Part shown: positions 1 to 6,293 of the stretch, one piece after another
How the letters are laid out: each line of letters begins with the position of its first letter
Numbering within the stretch: position 1 is the stretch's first letter
Assembly: GCA_025356795.1 (NCBI GenBank)
Contig: JANXRR010000115.1
Span: forward strand, 1-7,669
Source: Bacteroidia bacterium
Lineage (GTDB): Bacteria > Bacteroidota > Bacteroidia > Cytophagales > Cyclobacteriaceae
Reading direction: 5' to 3'
Length of the DNA stretch: 7,669 bases
The notes under the pieces: model-generated
Seen by the model: the letters and a program-made list of their open reading frames with translations, nothing else
Told to the model about the DNA's origin: nothing
The model's database searches: none
Translations under genes and position numbers: made by a program

Positions 1-45
1 CGGAATGTTGTTCGGCTCTGTGCCCAGAAGAGCTGCGCCCCGTAA
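1..45. other. GC-rich window edge, origin unknown
   Basis: The first 42 bases are about 64% G+C, whereas the next 58 are about 26%, so composition changes sharply near position 43. A small inverted repeat (GCTCT at 15-19, AGAGC at 29-33) lies inside. Plus frame 1 is open up to a TAA at 43-45, so this could be the last codons of a gene entering from the left. The minus strand is also open here from a stop at 52-54. Too little is visible to choose between a gene end and the border of a repeat element, and I recognise neither. Confidence 0.3.
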
Positions 46-51
46 AAGATA

Positions 52-99
52 TTAGTTACTTATGAGCACACCTTGTATTTAGTAACTTAAGTTGCTAAA
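52..99. repeat. 22-bp palindrome plus a related half copy
   Basis: Positions 78-99 form a nearly perfect palindrome: arms TTTAGTAACTT and AAGTTGCTAAA with a single mismatch, which would be a G-U pair in a plus-strand RNA but a C-A mismatch in a minus-strand RNA. A related copy, TTAGTTACTTAT, lies at 52-63 and matches 10 of 12 bases of 79-90. The palindrome starts 3 bp beyond the stop of the AraC-type gene. It could be a weak transcription end for that gene or for a plus-strand gene to the left, or a dimer binding site. No U-run follows on either strand, so a canonical terminator is not supported. Confidence 0.45.
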
Positions 100-101
100 A
101 C

Positions 102-1016
102 CTATCGTGAATTATTCATCAAATATTTCTTTGGTGTAACGCCAAATTTCTTTTTAAAAGCTGCAATGAAATGACTTGGGTTTGAATATCCAATCTGATA
201 AGCCACTTCGTTTACTTTAAGTTTAGCGGCATCTAACATTACTCGTGCGTGGTCAAGCCTATGGGCGAGCAAGAATCCGAAAACAGTATTGCCATATATT
301 TCTTTGAACCCTACCTTTAGCTGATATTCATTTAACCCAGAAACTTTGGCCAACTCTTTCAAGCTTGGAGGTGTTTCCATGTTTTTAAGTAGGTGTCCTT
401 TAGCGAATTTTATTTTTCTTACCGTCTCCTCATCGTTTAAAAAAGGACAGCTTTCTGTATCTGGTTTTTTATCTGAAAAGTATAGGCTCAATAATTCCAG
501 CACTTTGCCCTGATAATATATTTTTTCTGCCGATTCGCTCAAGTGAACATTGAACAGCTGATTGAGTACTAAATGTAAACTTGATGGTATCTCCCGCTCA
601 TCATAAAACTTACGGTTTGCATTTTCGCCTGATAAAAAGGGAAGCCCATCGTGGAGAAAAAGTTTATGGAGGCTATCCAAAGAAATAGTAAGCAAAACAA
701 TGCGGGAGTGTGTTGCTAAATGCAAATGAAAGGGCGCGTTTTTTTCGGGATTGTAGAAAAAATAATTGCGTTGCTTTTGTATTTCGCGACTGTAGTGAGG
801 ACTAAATTCAAACACTGCTTTTCCATCTAAACAGAAATAAAAATGGATGATGCTTTTTAGTATTTGACTCTCAAAACTTAAGGTATCTTCTCCTGAATTC
901 TCGGCCGTCATAAGGGATACATCCTCTTTTTCGAGAAGTTTTTTAAAGCTACCAATTGAGGTACTTTTAACTTCCGGTGAGTTGTGTATGAATCTTTCCA
1001 TATAATAAAATGACAT
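102..1016 (-). CDS. AraC-family transcriptional regulator, PchR-like
   Basis: A 304-residue DNA-binding regulator, probably cytoplasmic. The C-terminal ~110 residues (about 192-304) are a typical AraC/XylS domain with two helix-turn-helix units: the first around 218-242 (SLKELAKVSGLNEYQLKVGF), the second around 267-292, containing GYSNPSHF and ending in FGVTPKKYL. The TVFGFL stretch between them and the KVGFKEIYG segment resemble PchR/YbtA-type regulators, which activate outer-membrane receptor genes when their iron-chelate ligand is present. The N-terminal ~190 residues have no motif I can name and would be the ligand-sensing and dimerisation half. No signal peptide or membrane segment is seen. 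It is transcribed divergently from a TonB-dependent receptor and HmuY-like lipoprotein, its likely targets. The start at 1016 is used; ATG at 1001 is a possible alternative. That it is a regulator is near certain; its ligand is not known. Confidence 0.93.
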   Translation of the reverse strand: MSFYYMERFIHNSPEVKSTSIGSFKKLLEKEDVSLMTAENSGEDTLSFESQILKSIIHFYFCLDGKAVFEFSPHYSREIQKQRNYFFYNPEKNAPFHLHLATHSRIVLLTISLDSLHKLFLHDGLPFLSGENANRKFYDEREIPSSLHLVLNQLFNVHLSESAEKIYYQGKVLELLSLYFSDKKPDTESCPFLNDEETVRKIKFAKGHLLKNMETPPSLKELAKVSGLNEYQLKVGFKEIYGNTVFGFLLAHRLDHARVMLDAAKLKVNEVAYQIGYSNPSHFIAAFKKKFGVTPKKYLMNNSR

Positions 1017-1035
1017 TTATAAGCATCTTATATGC

Positions 1036-1125
1036 CCTAAATATTAATAATTGATTCAAAAATACCAAAATATACTGTGTGAATCTCTCTTTTTATGAAT
1101 GAGGCATTAATTATACTTATTTAGG
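1036..1125. promoter_or_regulatory. Divergent-spacer inverted repeat, candidate AraC operator pair
   Basis: The plus strand has CCTAAATA-TTA-ATAATT at 1036-1052. The exact reverse complement of both outer blocks, AATTAT-ACT-TATTTAGG, lies at 1109-1125. Fourteen of 17 positions match, with only the 3-base centre differing, and 56 bp separate the copies. One copy sits 20-36 bp from the regulator's start and overlaps its inferred transcription start (autorepression position). The other ends about 40 bp before the receptor ATG (activator position). Seventeen base pairs made of two conserved blocks fits the size of AraC-family sites. The arrangement is seen directly; binding by the neighbouring regulator is inferred, and AT-richness makes chance similarity possible. 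Confidence 0.45.
1057..1064 (-). promoter_or_regulatory. Candidate Bacteroidota -7 element for the AraC-type gene
   Basis: Read on the minus strand this is TATTTTTG, an exact match to the Bacteroidota -7 consensus TAnnTTTG. It would place the transcript start near 1050 and give an untranslated leader of about 34 nt before the ATG at 1016. I see no convincing -33 TTTG at the usual distance upstream (around 1082-1088), so the call rests on one element in AT-rich DNA. Confidence 0.4.
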
Positions 1126-1164
1126 TATTTATTGAGAGCTAGCAGGTTAATCTTTGTGCACGAA

Positions 1165-3342
1165 ATGGTGAAAAGAGTTATCAATTATTGCTTAATAGGA
1201 ATGTCAATAATAGCGTTCAACCCTTACCTTTTGGCTCAATCAGTTGATTTAGATTCGCTCAAAACGAAAGAACTTGAAGAAGTGGTGGTTACTGCTACTC
1301 GAAATGAGCGTACAGTGGGTGCTTTGCCTATGCCTGTTACACTTATCTCAAAAGCCCAAATTAAAACGATGGGTTCTGTGCGGTTGAATGACGTGTTGAC
1401 TGAGCAAACTGGATTAGTGGTAGTGCCTCAGATTAATGCGCAAGGCAACGGCATTCAAGTGCAAGGTTTTAATCCAGATTATACATTAATATTGATTGAT
1501 GGTGAACCTATTATTGGAAGATATACCGGCTCGTTGGAATTGAGTCGCCTAACAGTGGGCAACATAAAACAGATTGAAATTGTGAAAGGCCCATCCTCCA
1601 GTTTATATGGTTCAGATGCGCTTGCTGGAGTAATTAACATTATCACAGAACGACCCACTTCAACTAGAGGAAGCTTTTCAAGTCGCTATGGCACCAATAA
1701 AACAATAGACCTTACCGGAGATGTAAGCTTGGCTAATGATAAGATGGGTTTGTATGTTTTTGCGAATCGCTATACTACGGATGGGTACGATCTGTCGCCT
1801 CAAAATTATGGAAAAACGGTTTCACCTTTTGCCAATTACACGTTCAATTCTAAGTTTACTTATAAGATTACGGATGCACTTAATTTTTCCTTGTCCGGAA
1901 GGTATTTTACGGAAGAACAGAAATATGATTTTGATGTTGTTTCTGGAGATGTAAAAGTACTTACTTCGGGCAATGGTAATACGCGTGATTGGAACTTTAA
2001 CCCAGTGCTTACCTACAGAGTATCGCCTCAATTAAAAACTACCGCACGGTTTTATACTACTCATTATAAAACTACAACGGAGTTAAAAGCTGTAAAGAAT
2101 GATTCAGTAACGTATAAAGATGATTTTAGTCAAAATTTTATTCGACCTGAAATTAATATGGAATATTATTTTAATGAAGCTCAAATTCTCACGTTAGGTG
2201 CGGGGCATATCAATGAAACAGTTCAAACCTCGCGTTATGGCGATCAAGTTGAGCGCACCCAGCAAACTAACTATGCTTTCTTTCAACATGAGTATAATCC
2301 TATTCCAGGGTTCAGTATTATTGCGGGTGGTAGATTAGATCATAATAGCGTGTATGGTGGCCAATTTAGCCCCAAGCTTTCGGCACGTTATGAAGCATCT
2401 AAGAAAGTAACTTTTAAAATTTCGGGTGGTCTTGGATTTAAGTCGCCAGACTTTCGTCAATTGTATTTTAATTTTAATAACACAGCCGGAGGAGGCTACA
2501 GTGTTTTAGGAACTGAGGTAGCATTGGCTCGATTAACCGAGATGAATTCTCAAGGATTGATTAAAGCGTATGTTGATGATCCTTCCACCATTGGTAAGCT
2601 AAAGGCTGAGAAATCAATTGCCGTAAATGCAGGTATGCGGGCAGAAATTATTCCATCATTGATAACCGATATTAATTTTTTCCACAACAGCATCGATAAT
2701 TTAATCGACACGCAAATTATTGCCACTACTATTTCAAATCAGAGCATCTATAGCTATCGAAACATTACTAGAGCTTATACACAAGGCATGGAATTGAACT
2801 TGAGCTATCCAATCATTAAAAAATTAACTACTTCTGTGGGCTATCAATTGCTGTATGCAAAAGACAAAGACGTTGAGAACAACATTAATAGCGGTGGTGA
2901 TTTAAGCTATTACCGAAGCCCAGAAACGCAAGCAGTGGGTCAGTTAAAACCAAGCGACTACTTCGGATTGTACAATCGCTCAAGGCATCAAGCAAATTTC
3001 AAATTATTTTATAGCGATAAACAAAAAGGATGGGAGGGAAGCATACGCATAATTTACCGAGGCAAGTTTGGTTTAGGAGGAATACGAGGAAACATTCAAG
3101 GAGAAGTGGTGCCCTCTTCCGATCGTGATAATAATGGCATTCTTGATTCTTATGATGACTTCATAAAGGGTTATGCTTTAGTTAATCTTTCGGTAGCTAA
3201 AACCATTCTACGCAAAATCCGCTTCCAAGCAGGTATCGATAATCTGTTCAACTATACGGAGCCTATTTACATTCCTAATCTGCCAGGTAGGCTAATGTAT
3301 GCAAGTGTAAACTTTACTTTTAACAATAAATCAAATCAATAA
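1165..3342 (+). CDS. TonB-dependent outer-membrane receptor, HmuR-like
   Basis: A 725-residue outer-membrane importer that would use TonB/proton-motive energy. The ATG at 1165 is chosen because it begins a clean signal peptide (MVKR, hydrophobic run, cleavage after about LLAQ at 22-25); the frame stays open upstream to a TTG at 1132, which adds 11 residues that spoil it. A TonB-box-like EVVVTAT lies at 39-45. The plug covers about 44-162, with LILIDGEP and the classic IEIVKGPSSSLYGSDALAGVINIIT. A beta-barrel fills the rest and ends in an aromatic strand (ASVNFTF) shortly before the C-terminus. FKSPDFRQLYF at 425-435 corresponds to the FRAP box of heme receptors, and IGKLKAEKS from 476 sits where NPxL is expected. 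No histidine lies in the plug or between these boxes. A canonical Ca-binding loop (DRDNNGILDSYD, codons 3121-3156) occurs near the C-terminus. The lipoprotein gene follows by 9 bp, so the two are co-transcribed. Heme is the leading but unproven substrate; a siderophore or cobalamin-like ligand is possible. Confidence 0.93.
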   Translation: MVKRVINYCLIGMSIIAFNPYLLAQSVDLDSLKTKELEEVVVTATRNERTVGALPMPVTLISKAQIKTMGSVRLNDVLTEQTGLVVVPQINAQGNGIQVQGFNPDYTLILIDGEPIIGRYTGSLELSRLTVGNIKQIEIVKGPSSSLYGSDALAGVINIITERPTSTRGSFSSRYGTNKTIDLTGDVSLANDKMGLYVFANRYTTDGYDLSPQNYGKTVSPFANYTFNSKFTYKITDALNFSLSGRYFTEEQKYDFDVVSGDVKVLTSGNGNTRDWNFNPVLTYRVSPQLKTTARFYTTHYKTTTELKAVKNDSVTYKDDFSQNFIRPEINMEYYFNEAQILTLGAGHINETVQTSRYGDQVERTQQTNYAFFQHEYNPIPGFSIIAGGRLDHNSVYGGQFSPKLSARYEASKKVTFKISGGLGFKSPDFRQLYFNFNNTAGGGYSVLGTEVALARLTEMNSQGLIKAYVDDPSTIGKLKAEKSIAVNAGMRAEIIPSLITDINFFHNSIDNLIDTQIIATTISNQSIYSYRNITRAYTQGMELNLSYPIIKKLTTSVGYQLLYAKDKDVENNINSGGDLSYYRSPETQAVGQLKPSDYFGLYNRSRHQANFKLFYSDKQKGWEGSIRIIYRGKFGLGGIRGNIQGEVVPSSDRDNNGILDSYDDFIKGYALVNLSVAKTILRKIRFQAGIDNLFNYTEPIYIPNLPGRLMYASVNFTFNNKSNQ

Positions 3343-3351
3343 ACAATTTCT

Positions 3352-3999
3352 ATGAATACTATTAAATCACTTCTAACACTTTTACTTTTTATCGGATTTT
3401 CTGGCGGCTTTGTGGCTTGTAAGAAAGATGAGGTTGCCCCTGTTACGCTTTCCGGTAATACTATTAAAGATCTAGCTGCAGATCCTCCATCGGGCGGATA
3501 TAACCCTACCAATGGGCAACCCATTGGCGTAACAAAAAAATACACGTTGTTTAGTTTTAAAACGGGGGCTCAAGTGGCCAATGCCGATAGTGTTTCCAGC
3601 AAATGGGATATTGGTTTTAATGGTACTAATATTATTGTGAACAGCGGTACCAGTGGCCCTGGATCAGCTTCAGCTTTGGTTCAATCAGGCTTATTCGATC
3701 AGATAACAACGGCACCTGACACAGGATATGCTCAAGATAACAAAGCGGCCACGCCTGCATTTTATACTATCACAAGGGGCTCTGGCAAAGGTTGGTATAA
3801 CTATGATCAAGCCACTAATTTGATTACACCCAAAGCTGGCGTTGTTCTCATCTTTAAAACTGCCGATGCCAAGTATGCTAAAATGGAGGTGCAAAATTAT
3901 TATAAGGGAGCCCCTGCCGCACCCTCCTCAACAACTGCTGATCGCTATTATACTTTCCGTTATGTGTATCAAGGAGATGGTAGTACTAAACTGAATTAA
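3352..3999 (+). CDS. hmuY: HmuY-family lipoprotein, probable surface ligand-binding partner
   Basis: A 215-residue lipoprotein. The signal peptide ends in the lipobox FVAC with the acylated Cys at 23, followed by KKDE; Lys at +3 with two acidic residues matches the Bacteroidota lipoprotein export signal, so surface display is expected. A Pro/Gly-rich linker (about 28-60) leads into a HmuY-type beta domain (about 62-213) recognised by KWDIGFNGTNIIVNSGTSGPG at 84-104, KGWYNYD at 146-152, KYAKMEVQNYYKG at 174-186 and RYYTFRYVYQGDGSTKL near the end. HmuY of Porphyromonas gingivalis captures heme through two histidines and passes it to HmuR. This protein has no histidine anywhere and only one Met (178) after the signal peptide, so neither the bis-His nor the bis-Met heme ligation reported for the family can apply. 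It follows the receptor by 9 bp; no hmuSTUV-like genes follow. Family assignment is firm; heme as ligand is doubtful. Confidence 0.88.
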   Translation: MNTIKSLLTLLLFIGFSGGFVACKKDEVAPVTLSGNTIKDLAADPPSGGYNPTNGQPIGVTKKYTLFSFKTGAQVANADSVSSKWDIGFNGTNIIVNSGTSGPGSASALVQSGLFDQITTAPDTGYAQDNKAATPAFYTITRGSGKGWYNYDQATNLITPKAGVVLIFKTADAKYAKMEVQNYYKGAPAAPSSTTADRYYTFRYVYQGDGSTKLN

Positions 4000-4006
4000 C
4001 TAGTAG

Positions 4007-4043
4007 ACAATGGATAATTGAAAGTAAAGCAATTATCCATTGT
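4007..4043. terminator. 14-bp perfect hairpin between convergent genes
   Basis: ACAATGGATAATTG (4007-4020) and CAATTATCCATTGT (4030-4043) are exact reverse complements around a 9-nt loop. The hairpin begins 7 bp after the HmuY-like stop codon and lies between two convergent genes, so it can end or protect the 3' end of both transcripts. The stem is mostly A-T and no U-run follows on either strand, so it is not a textbook Rho-independent terminator. The rest of the gap (4044-4117) shows nothing further. Confidence 0.6.
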
Positions 4044-4117
4044 TAATTAAACATATTTATTACACTTTAGATTGTTTCAACAAGACTACTTCTCTTCCGG
4101 AAATCAGTTATTATAAT

Positions 4118-4972
4118 TTATTTTTCAAGTACCCCTTGAGGTAAATTTGTTATCTGCTGGATTTTTATATTTCTATAAAACACTTCTGCACCTTCACTTT
4201 GAAGTTGAATCTTCCCTTTTGTTAAAGGCGTTTCTTTACCTCCATCCACCTTGCGCGAATTGTATAAAATCATGTTTACTTTACCGTTTATCAGGTGAAC
4301 ACTGCTATCGCCAACACAATAAATCTCTATCAGATTCCATTCTCCAGTAGGTTGTTCATTATCAGAGTCTTTTATACATCTCCGTCCGTAATTACTAGTG
4401 CCGCTAAATGTTAACAATGGTGCATTTACCTGGTATCTATAATTCTCAGGGGCGTTACCTGTTGCGGGTATATCCATAATGCCGCCAGCTACACCCCAAT
4501 AGTCTCCGCAATCACCTTCCTGAATTTGAAACTCTTGCGATGTCATCCAGAAACCGAAGTCTGCCCCATGTTTACCAACGGCATGATACAGCAAACCACT
4601 GTCTCTCTTTCTGTCTTTTCGAGGATGATATTTTTGTGTGCCCCATTTAAACTGAAGTGACAAATGATAATTTTCAAATTCTTCTTTGGTGGATATTCCT
4701 CCATTGTGAGAACCTGAAATTCGGATAGCAGCTGCACCTTCCTCTTCAACCACTTGAAATACCTTATCGGGATCATTATTTAAACCGAGTGTGGTAAGGC
4801 TATCGAATCTTTGTTTTACGGTATCATAAGCAGGACCAAGATAAGTATCCCATCCGCTCATATCATTACCAGTAAACAGCGTTTTCCATTCCTTTTCATT
4901 TTGTTTAGAAATGCATGAAAAAAATAAAGAGTAAACAAAAACAACAATTGCTGAGAAAGAAGAATGTTTCAT
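4118..4972 (-). CDS. DUF1080 / 3-keto-disaccharide hydrolase family lipoprotein
   Basis: A 284-residue exported protein. A hydrophobic signal (about 6-19) ends in FFSC, giving a probable lipoprotein Cys at 20, although Phe at -3 is not ideal for a lipobox; the following residues (ISKQN) do not look like a surface export signal, so periplasmic anchoring is likelier. The mature part is one DUF1080 domain (PF06439, concanavalin-like jelly roll), nearly complete from WKTLFTGNDMSGW at 29-41 to YRNIKIQQI near the end. Typical family segments are FENYHLSLQFKWG, DSGLLYH, SQEFQIQEGDCGDYWG and GKIQLQSEGAEVFYRNI. Some members hydrolyse 3-keto-glycosides made by sugar oxidoreductases; others may only bind glycans. 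No oxidoreductase partner is present in this window. It converges with the HmuY-like gene and diverges from the DUF2911 gene, so it is probably its own transcript. Family call is strong; enzyme activity is unproven. Confidence 0.88.
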   Translation of the reverse strand: MKHSSFSAIVVFVYSLFFSCISKQNEKEWKTLFTGNDMSGWDTYLGPAYDTVKQRFDSLTTLGLNNDPDKVFQVVEEEGAAAIRISGSHNGGISTKEEFENYHLSLQFKWGTQKYHPRKDRKRDSGLLYHAVGKHGADFGFWMTSQEFQIQEGDCGDYWGVAGGIMDIPATGNAPENYRYQVNAPLLTFSGTSNYGRRCIKDSDNEQPTGEWNLIEIYCVGDSSVHLINGKVNMILYNSRKVDGGKETPLTKGKIQLQSEGAEVFYRNIKIQQITNLPQGVLEK

Positions 4973-5100
4973 GTTGATTATTGAATGCTTAGATTATAAA
5001 TGTAGTTCAATTTAAAGGACTAACTACCATTAAAAGAAAATCGATTCTTATTTCCATTTTTAATTTGTTATTTCATAGTATCATCTTAAAATTTAGCAAA
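4973..5100. promoter_or_regulatory. Divergent spacer, weak promoter-like signal for the DUF2911 gene
   Basis: This 128-bp AT-rich spacer must hold promoters for both flanking genes. On the plus strand the only -7-like sequence is TAATTTG at 5061-5067, one base short of TAnnTTTG, which would give a leader of roughly 27 nt; no -33 element is evident. On the minus strand I find no match. No repeat or operator stands out. Confidence 0.25.
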
Positions 5101-6219
5101 ATGAAAAAATCGTTAAGAATTATCATACTGGTATGTGGATTATTTACCAGTGTGATTGCGTGGTCGCAGATGACCTTGCCGCCTAGTGGCAACAATCAGA
5201 AAAGCGAAGTAAGCCAATACATGGGTTTGGTAAAAATTACCCTTGTGTACAGTAGCCCTGATGTGGCTGGGCGTGAAATTTGGGGCAAGCTTGTTCCATA
5301 TGGGTTAACCAATCTCAGCCTACTTAAAAGTACAGAACAAAATCCTTCTCCGTGGCGGGCGGGCGCCAATGAAAATACCACCATTGCGTTTTCAAATGAT
5401 GTTGAAGTAGAAGGTCAACCCATCAAAGCTGGAAACTATGGGTTGCACATGGTTCCTGGCCAAGAAGAATGGACGATTATTTTTTCAAATGTAAACACTG
5501 CCTGGGGAAGTTTTTCTTACACCCCTGCAGATGATGTGCTTAGGGTAATCGTAAAATCAACTCCTTGTGAATTCAATGAATTTCTTACTTATGATTTTAT
5601 TGATCGCCAACAGAACAGTGCCGTGGCACGCATGAAGTGGGAGAAGCTTTCAGTTCCTTTTAAAATATCAGTTCCCAATGGAGATGATTTGTACATCAAA
5701 AAATTAAGAGACGAAATGGTAAGCCCTAAAGGATTTGCTTGGCAAAATGCTGTGGCCGCAGCCAACTTTTGTGCTTCCAAGAAAATCAATTTAGAGGAAG
5801 CACTCGGTTGGGTAAATGCATTTATTAATCCGCCAAGAAACGTAAAGTATTTCCCTTTATATAATGCCAAAGGAAATGTGCTCACTGCCATGAATAAAAA
5901 AGAAGAGGTGGATGCATTAATGAAGGAGGCGATCAACTTAGGCGATGCTACCGCTGCCCAAATTGTAAATTATGGTAGAACCCTCATTACACAAACCCGA
6001 CCAAAGGATGCTGTGCCTGTTTTTGAATTAGCTTTTAAAAAATATCCCACCAACTCAACAGCACTGATTGGCATGGCACGAGGCTATTCAGCCAATGGTG
6101 ATGTAAAGAAAGCGTTGAAGTTTGCGCAAGATGCTTTCAAGATTGAAACTGATGCCGCTGCTAAAGCAACCATTGATGGTCTGGTAAAAAAATTAGAAAA
6201 AGGAGAATCAATAAATTAA
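5101..6219 (+). CDS. DUF2911 protein with C-terminal TPR-like repeats, secreted
   Basis: A 372-residue protein of unknown function. The ATG at 5101 is preferred because it starts a standard signal peptide (MKKS, hydrophobic core, cleavage after about AWSQ at 20-23); an in-frame TTG at 5065 would add 12 residues ahead of it. There is no lipobox, so it should be free in the periplasm or outside the cell. The DUF2911 domain (PF11138) occupies about 35-180 and is recognised by ITLVYSSPDVAGREIWGKLVPYG at 46-68, WRAGANENTT at 85-94, IKAGNYGLH at 108-116 and AWGSFSYTPADDVLRV. The remainder is helical; about 285-351 reads as two TPR-like hairpins (PKDAVPVFELAFKKYP, then NGDVKKALKFAQDAFKIE), suggesting protein-protein contact. 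It is monocistronic, with a strong terminator 14 bp after its stop. DUF2911 proteins are common in Bacteroidota, but no biochemical role can be stated. Confidence 0.88.
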   Translation: MKKSLRIIILVCGLFTSVIAWSQMTLPPSGNNQKSEVSQYMGLVKITLVYSSPDVAGREIWGKLVPYGLTNLSLLKSTEQNPSPWRAGANENTTIAFSNDVEVEGQPIKAGNYGLHMVPGQEEWTIIFSNVNTAWGSFSYTPADDVLRVIVKSTPCEFNEFLTYDFIDRQQNSAVARMKWEKLSVPFKISVPNGDDLYIKKLRDEMVSPKGFAWQNAVAAANFCASKKINLEEALGWVNAFINPPRNVKYFPLYNAKGNVLTAMNKKEEVDALMKEAINLGDATAAQIVNYGRTLITQTRPKDAVPVFELAFKKYPTNSTALIGMARGYSANGDVKKALKFAQDAFKIETDAAAKATIDGLVKKLEKGESIN

Positions 6220-6233
6220 AAGTGTGCATTATC

Positions 6234-6269
6234 AAAAAAAAAACCGTCTATAGTGTTAGACGGTTTTTT
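6234..6269. terminator. Bidirectional Rho-independent terminator
   Basis: A perfect stem CCGTCTA (6244-6250) / TAGACGG (6257-6263) with a 6-nt loop is followed by six T on the plus strand. It is preceded by ten A (6234-6243), which become the U-run on the minus strand and can also extend the stem by A-U pairs. It therefore serves both the DUF2911 gene (stop at 6219) and the convergent epimerase-family gene (stop at 6294). Confidence 0.92.
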
Positions 6270-6293
6270 GTTCCACCAGAGATCAAATTGTTT

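Noticed and set aside
1148..1156. TAATCTTTG as a promoter -7 element for the receptor
   Set aside because: It has three bases instead of two between TA and TTTG and would put the transcript start almost on the ATG at 1165, so it is probably chance.
1132..1164. TTG start 11 codons upstream of the receptor ATG
   Set aside because: The added residues (MRASRLIFVHE) contain charged residues ahead of a signal peptide that is complete from the ATG at 1165, and no ribosome binding site favours the TTG.
3336..3545. 69-residue minus-strand frame over the receptor/lipoprotein junction
   Set aside because: It is antisense to the lipoprotein's signal peptide and linker and overlaps the receptor stop; nothing supports translation.
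4543..4776. 77-residue minus-strand frame inside the DUF1080 gene
   Set aside because: It is a different frame of the same strand through conserved DUF1080 sequence; the real frame carries the family motifs.
5065..5100. TTG start 12 codons upstream of the DUF2911 ATG
   Set aside because: The ATG at 5101 begins a standard MKKS signal peptide and is preceded by the A-rich context usual for Bacteroidota starts.
5589..5936. 115-residue minus-strand open frame inside the DUF2911 gene
   Set aside because: It overlaps a well-supported gene in antisense, has no recognisable domain, and is explained by the complement of its codons.
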